The notes beneath the pieces are model-generated. The model was not told the DNA's origin. It saw only the letters and a program-made list of their open reading frames with translations, and did no database searches. The position numbers were made by a program, and so were the translations under genes. Shown one piece after another: positions 8,027-16,625 of a stretch of 33,063 nt of DNA (within the stretch, counting starts at the first letter, position 1; each line of letters opens with the position of its first letter). This stretch comes from Pyrinomonadaceae bacterium (GTDB taxonomy: Bacteria > Acidobacteriota > Blastocatellia > Pyrinomonadales > Pyrinomonadaceae), in assembly GCA_019186825.1 (NCBI GenBank), contig JABARP010000025.1:1-33063 (forward strand). Reading direction: 5' to 3'.

Positions 8027-9193
8027 ATGAATACCGCTATCATTGTAGCCGCGGGGATCGGTACTCGTTTTGGCGGCGACACACCGAAACAGTTCGTAAA
8101 ATTGGCCGGCCGGCCGATACTCTCGCGTTCGATCGAAAAATTTGACCTTTGCGACGAGATCGATTCGATCATCGTTGTCGCAGCATCGGAATTCGTCGAG
8201 CAGACGCGCGAGCTTGTCGAAGAGGCAAAATTCTCGAAGCCCGTTAAGATAGTTGCCGGCGGTGCGACACGCTCGCGATCGACCGCGAGCGGGCTCTCGG
8301 CGGTCAACGGCGATGACGGCGTTGTTCTGGTTCACGATGCGGCGCGGCCTTTAGTCAGCGTCGAAGACATTCGAAGTGTCATCGAAGCGGCGGCGAAATC
8401 CGGTGCCGCGTGCCTCGCTTCGCCCGTCGCGGACACGATCAAGCGCGTTGCGAATGGTGAGATCCGCGAGACGATCGACCGCAGTTCGTTGATGTCGGCG
8501 CAGACGCCGCAGGGATTCAGGGTCAAGCTTTTGCGGCGTGCCTTTGCAACCGTTGCGGACGTTGATAATGCGACGGATGAATGCACGCTCGTTGAGAGCC
8601 TGGGTGAGAGAGTGAGCATTGTCACGGCAACTTCGCCGAATATGAAGATCACGACACAAGACGATGTGCGGATCGCTGAAGCGTTGCTACGGGATGATCG
8701 CACTTCTATTCCGCTGATCGGGTTCGGCACGGACTTTCACCGGCTTGAGGCCGGCGGGCCGCTCAAGCTCGGCGGCGTCGCGATCGATTGCGATCTTCAG
8801 GCGGTCGGACATTCGGATGGCGACGTGCTGCTTCACGCGGTTACGGATGCGATACTCGGGGCGCTTGCCGCGGGCGATATCGGTTCGCATTTTCCCGATA
8901 CAGATGAAAGATGGCGAGGTGCGGACAGCCGCAAGTTCCTTGAAGAAGCGATGCGGATCGCGAGAGAGCAGGGACTCGCGCTCGGAAATCTCGATGCGGT
9001 CATCGACCTTGAAAGGCCGAAGATCCGCCCGCATATCGACGAAATGCGGCAAACCGTGAGCGAGATCACCGGGCTTGAGATCGGCCGCGTGAGCGTCAAG
9101 GCAAAGACACGCGAGGGCGTCGGCGAGATCGGCGGTTCGCGTGCGATCTCGGCAACCGCGACCGTTCTGCTCTTTGCGGCAGATCGAACCTGA
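8027..9193 (+). CDS. ispDF: Bifunctional IspD/IspF (MEP pathway)
   Basis: A single 388-residue protein carries two steps of the non-mevalonate isoprenoid pathway. Residues 1-222 are the IspD cytidylyltransferase (AAGIGTRFGGDTPKQF, HDAARPLV, MSAQTPQGFR), which makes CDP-methylerythritol. Residues about 228-388 are IspF, MEcPP synthase, with the zinc-binding GFGTDFHRL, GHSDGDVLLHAVTDAILG, FPDTDERW and KAKTREGVGEIGG. The intermediate IspE kinase is not in the window, as usual for IspDF fusions. Both active sites appear intact. The stop is 10 bases before the next gene, so it is part of the plus-strand operon. Confidence 0.96.
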   Translation: MNTAIIVAAGIGTRFGGDTPKQFVKLAGRPILSRSIEKFDLCDEIDSIIVVAASEFVEQTRELVEEAKFSKPVKIVAGGATRSRSTASGLSAVNGDDGVVLVHDAARPLVSVEDIRSVIEAAAKSGAACLASPVADTIKRVANGEIRETIDRSSLMSAQTPQGFRVKLLRRAFATVADVDNATDECTLVESLGERVSIVTATSPNMKITTQDDVRIAEALLRDDRTSIPLIGFGTDFHRLEAGGPLKLGGVAIDCDLQAVGHSDGDVLLHAVTDAILGALAAGDIGSHFPDTDERWRGADSRKFLEEAMRIAREQGLALGNLDAVIDLERPKIRPHIDEMRQTVSEITGLEIGRVSVKAKTREGVGEIGGSRAISATATVLLFAADRT

Positions 9194-9203
9194 ATTTATA
9201 ACA

Positions 9204-10520
9204 ATGCGTCCTCAAGACATCATCAGGCAAAAACGTGACGGCAAGGCGCTGACGACGCGTGAGATCGCGGTGTTCATCGACGGCGTTTGCACAGGTGCGT
9301 GGGAAGATTATCAGATCACGGCACTCGTGATGGCGATGTTCCTGAACGGCCTTAACGAACGCGAGCAGAATTCGATCACGCGGTCGATGCTCCATTCGGG
9401 AAAGGTGATGAACTTCGACGACATCGACGCGCCGAAGGCAGATAAGCACTCGACCGGCGGCGTCGGTGATAAGACTTCACTTGTCATCGCACCGGCGCTT
9501 GCGGCGTGCGGAGTTGCCGTGCCGATGATATCGGGCCGCGGGCTTGGCCACACGGGCGGGACGCTCGATAAGCTCGAGGCGATTCCCGCCTACAACGTGC
9601 GGCTCTCGTTCGCGAAGATAAAGCGTGTGATGCGGGAATGCGGTTTTGCACTCGCGGGCCAGACGGCTGAGATCGCACCGGCGGACAGGCGGCTTTACGC
9701 TCTTCGAGACGCGACGGCGACCGTGCCGTACATTCCGCTTATTGTTGCGTCGATAATGTCGAAAAAGCTTGCCGAAGGCCTCGACGCTCTTGTGCTCGAC
9801 GTGAAGACCGGAAAGGGTGCGTTCATCAAGACCTTGGCGGAATCGAAAAAGCTTGCGGCGGCGTTGTGTGCGACGGGCCGCTCGTTCGGCGTAAAGACCG
9901 AGTCTCTCGTAACCGATATGAACGAGCCGCTCGGGCTCTATGTCGGGAACGCGTTGGAGACTTTCGAATGCCTCCAGATCCTTCGCGGCGAGATGCCGGA
10001 GCAGGCGGCGCGCACTCGCGAACTCTCGGTCGAGCTTGCCGCGAACGTCCTCGTGCAATGCCGTCTCGCAAAGGACATTGCGGCCGCCCGCAAGATGATC
10101 TCAAACGCGATCGACAGCGGTGCTGCGCTCGAAAAGTTCGGTAAAAATATCGAGCTGCAGGGCGGCGATCCGCGAATATGCGACCGTCCCGAAAGGCTTC
10201 TCAACGCGAAGCTCGTCGAGACAAAGATACTCGCGGAAAGTAGCGGTTTTGTGAGCGTTGTCGATCCGCTCGTCGTTGGCGAATGTGTCTCGATCGTCGG
10301 CGGAGGCCGCGTAAAGGCATCGGATGCGGTAGATCACGCCGTTGGGTTCAAGTGCATCGCAAAGGTCGGCGACCGCGTCAAAAGAGGTGATACGATCGGC
10401 GTGCTCCTGACGCGGACGGCGAAAGCCGCTCTGCCCGTTAGCGAAAAGCTCAAAGGTGCATATAAAATATCGCCCAAAGCACCAAAACCGATACAACTCG
10501 TCCGAGCGAGGGTAAAATGA
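9204..10520 (+). CDS. deoA: Pyrimidine-nucleoside / thymidine phosphorylase
   Basis: About 438 residues, typical for this family. It splits thymidine or uridine with phosphate into base plus (deoxy)ribose-1-phosphate for salvage. The signature STGGVGDKTS sits near residue 82, followed by GRGLGHTGGTLDKLEAI and later DVKTGKGAF, which are phosphate- and substrate-binding segments. The C-terminal domain ends in the usual biotin-like fold region (VGFKCIAKVGDRVKRGDTIG). The ATG at 9204 gives MRPQDIIRQKRDGKAL, the standard N-terminus; the frame stays open further upstream, but inside ispDF. The last bases overlap the BMP gene by four (ATGA), tying nucleoside cleavage to nucleoside uptake. Thymidine versus broad pyrimidine specificity cannot be told by eye. 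Confidence 0.93.
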   Translation: MRPQDIIRQKRDGKALTTREIAVFIDGVCTGAWEDYQITALVMAMFLNGLNEREQNSITRSMLHSGKVMNFDDIDAPKADKHSTGGVGDKTSLVIAPALAACGVAVPMISGRGLGHTGGTLDKLEAIPAYNVRLSFAKIKRVMRECGFALAGQTAEIAPADRRLYALRDATATVPYIPLIVASIMSKKLAEGLDALVLDVKTGKGAFIKTLAESKKLAAALCATGRSFGVKTESLVTDMNEPLGLYVGNALETFECLQILRGEMPEQAARTRELSVELAANVLVQCRLAKDIAAARKMISNAIDSGAALEKFGKNIELQGGDPRICDRPERLLNAKLVETKILAESSGFVSVVDPLVVGECVSIVGGGRVKASDAVDHAVGFKCIAKVGDRVKRGDTIGVLLTRTAKAALPVSEKLKGAYKISPKAPKPIQLVRARVK

Positions 10521-11578
10521 AATTTTCTCGAGTCCTAATATTTACGGCCGTTGTCCTCGCCGCATTTGCGCTTGGCGGATGCGGTTCCGCCGAAGCTCTG
10601 CCGCAGACAGGTTGTCATAAGAATATCGGCATCGTTTTTGATATCGGCGGCAAGAACGACCGATCGTTCAACGCGGCGGCGTGGGAAGGTGTTAAACGGG
10701 CAAAGCAGGAGCTTGGCATCTGTCTTTATGATGTCGAGCCGGGCGACCCGACCTCGATCGAGCCCGCGATGCGTGCCTTTGCCGAACGGAATTTCGATGT
10801 CGTCTTTGGTGTCGGTTTTGCGCAAGGGCCGATCATGCAGAAGGTCGCGACCGATTACCCGAACGTGAATTTCGCGATCATCGACGGCGTGATCTTCGAG
10901 GCGGATGGAAAGACGCCGAAGAAGAATGTCGCGTCGCTCGTATTCCGTGAGCACGAAGGCTCGTACCTTGTCGGGATGATCGCGGCGTATAAATCAAAAA
11001 GCGGCGTGCTCGGCTTTGTCGGCGGTATGGACATTCCGCTGATACATAAATTCGAGACCGGTTTTGAGGAAGGCGCACGCAGCGTGAATCCGAAGATACG
11101 CGTCATTGATAATTACGTCGGCGTGACGGATTCGGCCTGGAATAATCCGGGCAAGGGCAAGGAACTCGCTCTTTCGCAAATAGAGAGCGGAGCCGACGTT
11201 ATCTTCACGGCGGCGGGTAATTCGGGCCTTGGTGTTTTTGATGCGGTCGAGCAATTCGGCATCGATCCGCAGACGGGCGAAGCACGAAAATTCGTCATCG
11301 GTGTGGATTCGAATCAGAACGGCGTCAAGCCCGGATTTGTGCTCACGTCGATGGTGAAGCGCGTTGATAATGCCGTGTTCGATGTTGTCAAAGAGGTCGT
11401 CGAAGGGAAGTTCCAGGGCGGCTTTCACTCCTTCGGCCTCGATAAGGACGGCGTGGCTTACGCGCTCGATGATTACAACCGCAAACTCATTCCGCCCGAC
11501 GTGATCGAGAAGGTCGAGGCCGCGAAACAAAAGATCATTTCAGGCGAGATCAAGGTGACGGACGCGATGGCGAAATAA
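10517..11578 (+). CDS. BMP-family nucleoside-binding lipoprotein (PnrA/TmpC-like)
   Basis: Extracytoplasmic substrate-binding subunit of an ABC importer. Residues 1-22 form a lipoprotein signal ending in ALGGC with Cys22 as the lipid site. The mature part has the BMP fold: [21 protein letters not shown], a typical opening for the purine-nucleoside receptor family, then [25 protein letters not shown] and [16 protein letters not shown]. Family members PnrA and TmpC bind purine nucleosides; with a pyrimidine phosphorylase just upstream the ligand here may include pyrimidine nucleosides. The start overlaps deoA by four bases, and a GAGGG lies upstream as a ribosome-binding site. Confidence 0.9.
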   Translation: MKFSRVLIFTAVVLAAFALGGCGSAEALPQTGCHKNIGIVFDIGGKNDRSFNAAAWEGVKRAKQELGICLYDVEPGDPTSIEPAMRAFAERNFDVVFGVGFAQGPIMQKVATDYPNVNFAIIDGVIFEADGKTPKKNVASLVFREHEGSYLVGMIAAYKSKSGVLGFVGGMDIPLIHKFETGFEEGARSVNPKIRVIDNYVGVTDSAWNNPGKGKELALSQIESGADVIFTAAGNSGLGVFDAVEQFGIDPQTGEARKFVIGVDSNQNGVKPGFVLTSMVKRVDNAVFDVVKEVVEGKFQGGFHSFGLDKDGVAYALDDYNRKLIPPDVIEKVEAAKQKIISGEIKVTDAMAK

Positions 11579-13089
11579 TGGCCGAGAAAAATATGCTTGA
11601 GCTGCGAAACATCACAAAGACATTCGGCTCGGTCGTTGCCAACCGCGACGTCTCGCTAAAGGTCGAAAAGGGCAAGATTCACGCGATCGTCGGCGAGAAC
11701 GGCGCCGGAAAATCCACGATCATGAAGATCGCGTACGGCTTTTATAACGCGGACAGCGGCGAGATCATTTTCGACGGCCGAGAGGTCTCGATACGAACAC
11801 CCCAAGACGCGATCGCACTCGGGATCGGGATGGTGCACCAGCATTTTATGCTCGTCGAGGCGATGACCGTCGCCGAGAATATCATCCTCGGTGCCGAAAC
11901 AGGTTCGGCCGCGCATCTGGACCTCGACAAGGCCGAGAGCGAGATCAGGAAGCTCTCAGAGGATCTGCGGCTTGGCGTCGATCCGCGTGCATTGATCGAA
12001 GACCTTTCGGTCGGGCAGCAGCAAAGGGTCGAGCTGCTAAAGGCTCTTTATCGTCACGCCGACCTGCTCATTTTAGACGAACCGACGGCAGTTCTATCGC
12101 CGCAGGAGATCGAAGATTTTTTTGCGATCCTACGCAGGATGCGCGAGCAAGGCAAGACGATCATCATCATCACGCACAAGCTCGACGAAGTGCTCGCCAT
12201 CTCGGACGAAGTTACCGTGATGCGCGATGGACGCGTTGTCGGGAATGTTACGACAAAGGACACGAACGCGAAAGAACTCGCGCGTATGATCGTCGGCCGC
12301 GACGTTCTGCTGCGTGTCGAAAAGCCTGACGCTCATCCTTCGAATAGTGTGCTTGAGGTCGAAGGCCTTTCCGTCCGCGGCAAGCACGAGATCGCGGTTG
12401 ACGGCGTGTCATTTACGGTGCGTGCAGGCGAGATCGTCGGCGTTGCGGGCATCGAGGGCAACGGCCAGACAGAGCTTGTCGAATGTCTCGCGGGCCTCGC
12501 AAAAAGTATGTCGGGCTCGGTTAAATTTGACGGCAGCGATATAACACATCTTTCGGCACGCAGGCGGAAGGAGCTCGGGATCGCACACATTCCTGAGGAC
12601 AGGCATCGCCGCGGACTGCTTCTGAATTCGGATCTCGCCGAGAACGCGATACTCGGATTTCATTATCGTCCGCCGATCGCTTCGGGCGGCTTTATAAGCA
12701 GTGCGGCGGTCGAGAAACGCGTTACGGACATCATCGAGAATTTTGATGTGCGGCCGCCGAACGCCGAATTACTTGCCCGTGCTCTTTCGGGCGGCAATCA
12801 GCAAAAACTCATCATCGGACGCGAATTCGAGCTTGAGCCGCGGCTGCTGCTCGTCTCGCAGCCTACACGCGGCGTCGATATCGGTGCCATCGAATTCATC
12901 CATCGCAAACTCATCGAACTGCGCGATTCCGGAGCGGCGATCCTTCTCATCTCCGCCGAACTCGAAGAAGTGACCGCGCTTGCCGACCGCCTCCTCGTCA
13001 TCCGCGAAGGCAAGATCGCCGGCGAGGTCGATCCAAAAACAACCTCGGTCGAAGACATCGGCCTCCTAATGACCGGTGGCGGAGAATAG
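11578..13089 (+). CDS. Nucleoside/sugar-type ABC importer ATPase, tandem ATPase domains
   Basis: 503 residues with two ABC domains in one chain, as in YufO/NupA and RbsA. The first has Walker [10 protein letters not shown] (residues 39-47), signature [15 protein letters not shown] and Walker [14 protein letters not shown]. The second is degenerate, as usual for this subfamily, with [10 protein letters not shown] in place of Walker A, the signature LSGGNQQKL, and [15 protein letters not shown]. It powers uptake of the BMP ligand. It overlaps the BMP stop by one base (TAATG). Two permease genes normally follow, but the next gene here, 96 bases on, is an opposite-strand aminotransferase, so the membrane part must be encoded elsewhere. 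Confidence 0.92.
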   Translation: MAEKNMLELRNITKTFGSVVANRDVSLKVEKGKIHAIVGENGAGKSTIMKIAYGFYNADSGEIIFDGREVSIRTPQDAIALGIGMVHQHFMLVEAMTVAENIILGAETGSAAHLDLDKAESEIRKLSEDLRLGVDPRALIEDLSVGQQQRVELLKALYRHADLLILDEPTAVLSPQEIEDFFAILRRMREQGKTIIIITHKLDEVLAISDEVTVMRDGRVVGNVTTKDTNAKELARMIVGRDVLLRVEKPDAHPSNSVLEVEGLSVRGKHEIAVDGVSFTVRAGEIVGVAGIEGNGQTELVECLAGLAKSMSGSVKFDGSDITHLSARRRKELGIAHIPEDRHRRGLLLNSDLAENAILGFHYRPPIASGGFISSAAVEKRVTDIIENFDVRPPNAELLARALSGGNQQKLIIGREFELEPRLLLVSQPTRGVDIGAIEFIHRKLIELRDSGAAILLISAELEEVTALADRLLVIREGKIAGEVDPKTTSVEDIGLLMTGGGE

Positions 13090-13184
13090 CAGGTAGCTAG
13101 TTGGCAGTCGGCGACGAGATGAAAGAGACGCCGGGCCCTCACTGACGTGCGGGCTACGGACACGCGATGATCGGATCCAACCTG
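13090..13184. other. Short convergent gap with REP-like remnant
   Basis: Between the ABC ATPase and the opposite-strand aminotransferase. It contains GCCC at 13134-13139 region and GGGC around a CACTGACGTGC core (near 13135-13153), which reads like a short palindromic element. No convincing terminator with a T tract is present. Confidence 0.3.
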
Positions 13185-14375
13185 CTAGTTCGTTCCGAAC
13201 AATTCCTTCATTGCATTTACGGCGCGGTTGAGGTTTTCGAGCGAGGTTGCGTATGAGATACGCAGGAAGCCATCGGCGCCGAAGCCTTCGCCGTCGGTTA
13301 CGACGATGTGAGCTTCTTTGAGCATCGCTTCGGCGACCGCGGCGGAAGACGCATATTTTTCGCCGACGAGTTCGCGTACATCGACGAACGCGTAGAACGC
13401 GCCCTCGGGCATACCGCACTTGAAGCCTTTCACCTTGTTGAGTTCGGGAATGAGCCAGTCGCGGCGGCGTTCGTATTCGGCGGTCATCGAATCGACGGCC
13501 GCTTTGGTCGCGTCGATGTTGTCGAGAGCCTTTGCACAGGCGTATTGGACGAACGATGTCGGATGCGTTGCGGAATGGCTCTGGAGCTTGACCATTGCCT
13601 TTGTCCATTCGGCGTTCGCGATCGTATAGCCGATGCGCCAGCCCGTCATCGCAAATGTCTTCGAGAAACTCCCGGCGACGCAGACGAAATCACGCACCTC
13701 ATTCGGCAAGACGGCGGAAGAGAACGGTTCCGCTGGCGGATAAGCAAAGAAGAGGTAACATTCGTCCGTGATCACATAGACGCCGCGTGATGCACACAGT
13801 TCGATGATGCGTATGAGTTCGTCTTTCGGGATGACGCGGCCCGTCGGGTTGTTCGGCGAGTTGACGATGAGTAGCTTTGTCTTGTCGGTGATCGCGGCCT
13901 CGACCATCTCGGCCGTCAGTACGAAATCGTTCGACGCGGTCTCGATGTATTTTGGCGTCGCCTGGCAGAAATGCACGATCTCAGGGAAGGTGACCCAATA
14001 CGGTTTCGGGATCAGTACCTCGTCACCGGGATTCAGAAGCGTGCAGGCCGCGTTGAACAACGCTTGCTTGCCGCCGCACGACGCGGCGATCTCCTGCGGC
14101 GAGAGCACGGCACCGAATTCTTTCCCGTAAAAATCGACGATCGACTTGCGGAATTGTGCGAGTCCAGATGCGGGCGTGTATTTTGTAAGGCCGGCATTTA
14201 AGCCTTCGACGGCTAGAGCTTTGATGAAGTCCGGCGTGTCAAAATCCGGCTCGCCGACTGAGAGGTCGATCACGTCGATCCCTTTCGCACGCATTTCAGA
14301 CGCCATTTGAGCCGCGATCATCGTCGATGAACCGTGCATCGCCGCGACATTTTTCGAGACAGTGAAATCAGCCAT
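13185..14375 (-). CDS. Class I/II pyridoxal-phosphate aminotransferase, aspartate-aminotransferase-like
   Basis: 396 residues, a normal length for subgroup I-gamma aspartate or prephenate aminotransferases. It transfers an amino group between aspartate or glutamate and a 2-oxo acid, using PLP. Visible landmarks: SVGEPDFDTPDFI near the start, KYTPASGLAQFR, GGKQALFNA, the cofactor-binding SPNNPTGR, and the Schiff-base lysine Lys239 in SFSKTFAMTGWRIGY. The C-terminus has GFGADGFLRISYATS. Prephenate-specific members cannot be separated from aspartate ones by eye. It sits alone, convergent with the ABC operon and 57 bases upstream of the coaD stop on the same strand. Confidence 0.93.
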   Translation of the reverse strand: MADFTVSKNVAAMHGSSTMIAAQMASEMRAKGIDVIDLSVGEPDFDTPDFIKALAVEGLNAGLTKYTPASGLAQFRKSIVDFYGKEFGAVLSPQEIAASCGGKQALFNAACTLLNPGDEVLIPKPYWVTFPEIVHFCQATPKYIETASNDFVLTAEMVEAAITDKTKLLIVNSPNNPTGRVIPKDELIRIIELCASRGVYVITDECYLFFAYPPAEPFSSAVLPNEVRDFVCVAGSFSKTFAMTGWRIGYTIANAEWTKAMVKLQSHSATHPTSFVQYACAKALDNIDATKAAVDSMTAEYERRRDWLIPELNKVKGFKCGMPEGAFYAFVDVRELVGEKYASSAAVAEAMLKEAHIVVTDGEGFGADGFLRISYATSLENLNRAVNAMKELFGTN

Positions 14376-14432
14376 ACAAGAAGATTCTAGCCAATATCTT
14401 TGAGGAAGCCGAATTTGAAGGTTTTGCGCGGC

Positions 14433-14927
14433 CTAGGCCTTGCCGAGCTTTTCACGCATCTTCGCAATGACGAGTTCGGGGATGAGGCCTTCGACACGGC
14501 CGCCGAGCAGAAACACCTGCTTCGTAAGGGTTGAGGAAACGTAGCTGTATTCTTCGCCGGCCATCAAACAGACCGTCTCGATCGAGGGTTCGAGGCGGCG
14601 ATTCATCAGTGCCATTCGGAGCTCGTATTCATAATCGCCGACGGCGCGAATGCCGCGGACGATCGCAGACGCCCCGGACGCGCGGGCAAATTCCGCGGTA
14701 AGACCCGAAAAACTCTCGACCGTAAGGTGGCAGCCATCGCGTTTTACGCCCTTCAAGACCTCGCGGATCATCTCGCAGCGCTCCTCGACCGAGAACATCG
14801 GCTGTTTGTCGGGATTATTCAGGACGGCGACGACGATCTCATCAAAAAGCGGCGTCGAACGCTCCAAAATATCGAGGTGTCCGTTCGTTATCGGGTCAAA
14901 AGAGCCGGGGAATATTGCTTTTCGCAT
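14433..14927 (-). CDS. coaD: Phosphopantetheine adenylyltransferase
   Basis: 164 residues, the standard bacterial size. It catalyses the fourth step of coenzyme A synthesis, joining ATP to 4'-phosphopantetheine. The nucleotidyl-transferase motif TxGH is TNGHLDI with His17 after FPGSFDPI. Further family marks are GLTAEFARA, IVRGIRAVGDYEYELRMALMNR and the closing SSTLTKQV. The ATG opens MRKAIFPGSFDP, so the start is secure. Its upstream region (14928-15077) is shared with the divergent HAD gene. It contains a short TGTAATTACA palindrome at 14944-14953 that could be an operator, without further support. Confidence 0.96.
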   Translation of the reverse strand: MRKAIFPGSFDPITNGHLDILERSTPLFDEIVVAVLNNPDKQPMFSVEERCEMIREVLKGVKRDGCHLTVESFSGLTAEFARASGASAIVRGIRAVGDYEYELRMALMNRRLEPSIETVCLMAGEEYSYVSSTLTKQVFLLGGRVEGLIPELVIAKMREKLGKA

Positions 14928-15077
14928 CCTAGTGTAAATACAATGTAATTACAGTTTGTAATAATTTCGTCAGACAGATGGCGATCTGCTTCCAATGGGA
15001 TCGCTTTCGGTGGTAAACTTCCATCTATCGAATGATATTCCAACGCTTTGCGAGACAAACATAGCACAGTAACAAAC

Positions 15078-15752
15078 ATGGGCAAAACCGGAACTGCCGC
15101 GGCATTTTACGATCTCGAAGGGACGCTCGTCAGTACGAATCTCGTCCACACGCTCGCCTTCTACGCGAAGCGTCAGCAAGGTTTGTGGCAGACGACGAAA
15201 AAGAGCGTCGAGACGCTCGTAAAACTGCCATTCTTCGGCGTCGCGGACCTTTATTCGCGAAATGTCTTCAACGAGGTTTTCTTCCGCAGCTACGAAGGCT
15301 TTTCGGAAGATCGGCTGCGGTATTTTTCCGAGGAGCTTTTTGAGGAGGTGCTCAAGCCGGCGATATTTCCGGGAACGCGGGAACTGATCGCGCAAGGGAA
15401 GAAGATCGGGCAGCGACAGGTCGTGCTTACGGGCGCGTTGGATTTTACGATCGACAGGCTGATGGATCATTTGGGGATCGATGATTACGTCGCAAACCGG
15501 CTCGAATTCGTGAATGGCTATGCAACGGGACGCGTCCTGCCGCCCGTGATGGCCTCGGCGACGAAGGCAAAATGGATCCGCGAATACGCCGAACGCGAAA
15601 ACATCAACCTTTCGGAATCCTACGCCTATTCCGATTCGATCTCGGACCTACCGATGCTCTCGATCGTCGGCCATCCCGTCGCCGTTTGTCCGGACTTTCG
15701 CCTGAAACAAACCGCACGGCAACACGACTGGGCGGTGCTGGATCTGAAGTGA
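15078..15752 (+). CDS. HAD-IB family hydrolase, phosphoserine-phosphatase-like, with DxE motif
   Basis: About 224 residues. A phosphatase-type HAD with motif I at 12-16, DLEGT, in which the second Asp of the usual DxD is Glu14. Motif II is LTGAL, motif III is the lysine of TKAKWIREY and motif IV is YSDSISDLPML, so the fold is complete. The Glu replaces the general acid/base; conservative, but unusual. Helical cap segments lie between. Possible substrates include phosphoserine or lipid and polyol phosphates; none can be assigned. The start is the ATG at 15078; the same frame is open from a TTG at 15048. It is divergent from coaD and upstream of the first toxin-antitoxin pair. Confidence 0.82.
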   Translation: MGKTGTAAAFYDLEGTLVSTNLVHTLAFYAKRQQGLWQTTKKSVETLVKLPFFGVADLYSRNVFNEVFFRSYEGFSEDRLRYFSEELFEEVLKPAIFPGTRELIAQGKKIGQRQVVLTGALDFTIDRLMDHLGIDDYVANRLEFVNGYATGRVLPPVMASATKAKWIREYAERENINLSESYAYSDSISDLPMLSIVGHPVAVCPDFRLKQTARQHDWAVLDLK

Positions 15753-15758
15753 TTTTGG

Positions 15759-15787
15759 TTGTCTTCGGAACGGTGCAGAGGTAAAAT
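15759..15787 (+). promoter_or_regulatory. Predicted sigma-70-type promoter of the phd/vapC pair
   Basis: A TTGTCT box at 15759-15764 is followed, after a 17-base spacer, by TAAAAT at 15782-15787. Four and five of six positions fit the consensus. The -10 box overlaps the left edge of the 24-bp palindrome, the expected arrangement for autorepression by the antitoxin. Confidence 0.5.
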
Positions 15788-15805
15788 GGCTACGTAGCCA
15801 TTTTA
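15782..15805. promoter_or_regulatory. Perfect 24-bp palindrome, likely toxin-antitoxin operator
   Basis: The half-site TAAAATGGCTAC is repeated exactly in inverted form with no spacer. It lies 20 bases upstream of the phd start and overlaps the -10 box. Phd-type antitoxins bind such palindromes to repress their own operon, alone and more tightly with toxin. A chance 24-bp perfect palindrome is very unlikely. Confidence 0.75.
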
Positions 15806-15825
15806 GGTGGCTGGAGGTGATCAGG

Positions 15826-16077
15826 ATGACGTATAACGTAAAAGAAGCAAAGAATAATTTGAGCAGCATTATCAGACTGGCGGAAAAAGGGCAGCCACAG
15901 ATAATAAAGCGTCACGACAAGGAAGTCGCGGTCGTAGTGTCCATAAAGGATTGGAAACGGGCAGGTGAAAAAAGGGAAAGCCTGGTGGAGTTTCTGCAAA
16001 ACAGCCCTTTCGATCTGATTCTCGACGATCTGGATAATCGGTCTCAGGAACCGGTACGGGATTTTTCATTCGACTGA
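15826..16077 (+). CDS. Phd/YefM-family antitoxin (module 1)
   Basis: 83 residues. The N-terminal MTYNVKEAKNNLSSIIRLAE and the block IIKRHDKEVAVVVSIKDW are hallmarks of Phd/YefM DNA-binding antitoxins. The C-terminal part is the disordered toxin-neutralising tail. A strong GGAGGTGA ribosome-binding site (15813-15820) sits five bases before the ATG at 15826. The stop overlaps the toxin start by one base (TGATG), giving coupled expression. The upstream palindrome is the likely binding site. Confidence 0.9.
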   Translation: MTYNVKEAKNNLSSIIRLAEKGQPQIIKRHDKEVAVVVSIKDWKRAGEKRESLVEFLQNSPFDLILDDLDNRSQEPVRDFSFD

Positions 16078-16493
16078 TGGGCTATCTACTTGACACGAAT
16101 GTAATTTCAGAACCGAAGCGTCCGCGTCCAGATGGGCGCGTTATTCAATGGCTCGGAGGAATCGATGAATCTGATGCCTTCCTGAGTGTTCTGACGATCG
16201 GCGAAATGAAAAAGGGAGTTGAAAAACTCCCAAGCAGTAGGCATCGAGCTCAGGTTCAAGACTATCTGGAAAAAACACGGGATCGGTTTACCGGCCGGAT
16301 ATTGCCTATTACTGAACACACTTTTCTCGTGTGGGGCAAAATGATGGCCACCTTCGAAAAGAAAGGAATTGGGCGCCCAGCGCTCGACTCTCTTCTCGAG
16401 GCAACTGCTTTGGAGCACGATCTGATTCTCGTGACCCGAAATGTGCGGAACTTCTCGGACTCCTTGGTAACGATCCTGAATCCGTGGGAATAA
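16077..16493 (+). CDS. vapC: VapC-type PIN toxin (module 1)
   Basis: 138 residues with an intact PIN ribonuclease active site: Asp6 in LLDTNVIS, Glu43 in IGEMKKG, and Asp104 in RPALDSLLEATALEHD, with TRNVRNF following. Such toxins cleave tRNA or rRNA and block translation when the antitoxin is degraded. The start is set by the overlap with phd. Phd antitoxins are commonly paired with Doc, but Phd-PIN pairs are also frequent. The module lies directly upstream of larA. Confidence 0.9.
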   Translation: MGYLLDTNVISEPKRPRPDGRVIQWLGGIDESDAFLSVLTIGEMKKGVEKLPSSRHRAQVQDYLEKTRDRFTGRILPITEHTFLVWGKMMATFEKKGIGRPALDSLLEATALEHDLILVTRNVRNFSDSLVTILNPWE

Positions 16494-16625
16494 AGAGGTC
16501 CATCATGGGAAGCTGGATCTCCGGGATGAGTTTGTTGAATTGTTGATCAAGAATGGGATCGAGTTTGATGAAAGGTATTTAGAAATTGGAACGCTGCCGC
16601 CCGCGTTGCGGGCTGAAAGAAGATT
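16494..16625 (+). pseudogene. Possible decayed coding fragment before larA
   Basis: Read in one frame (about 16488-16628), this gap gives a gene-like stretch with no usable ATG: GKLDLRDEFVELLIKNG, then [20 protein letters not shown], ending at a TAG inside larA. The codon use and amphipathic sequence look like protein, not random DNA. I do not recognise the family. It also carries a short GCCCGC-GTT-GCGGGC hairpin (16599-16613). It could be the tail of a gene displaced when module 1 arrived. Confidence 0.3.

Noticed and set aside
14944..14953. TGTAATTACA palindrome between coaD and the HAD gene
   Set aside because: Only 10 bp in an AT-rich promoter region; no second copy, so not strong enough for an operator call.
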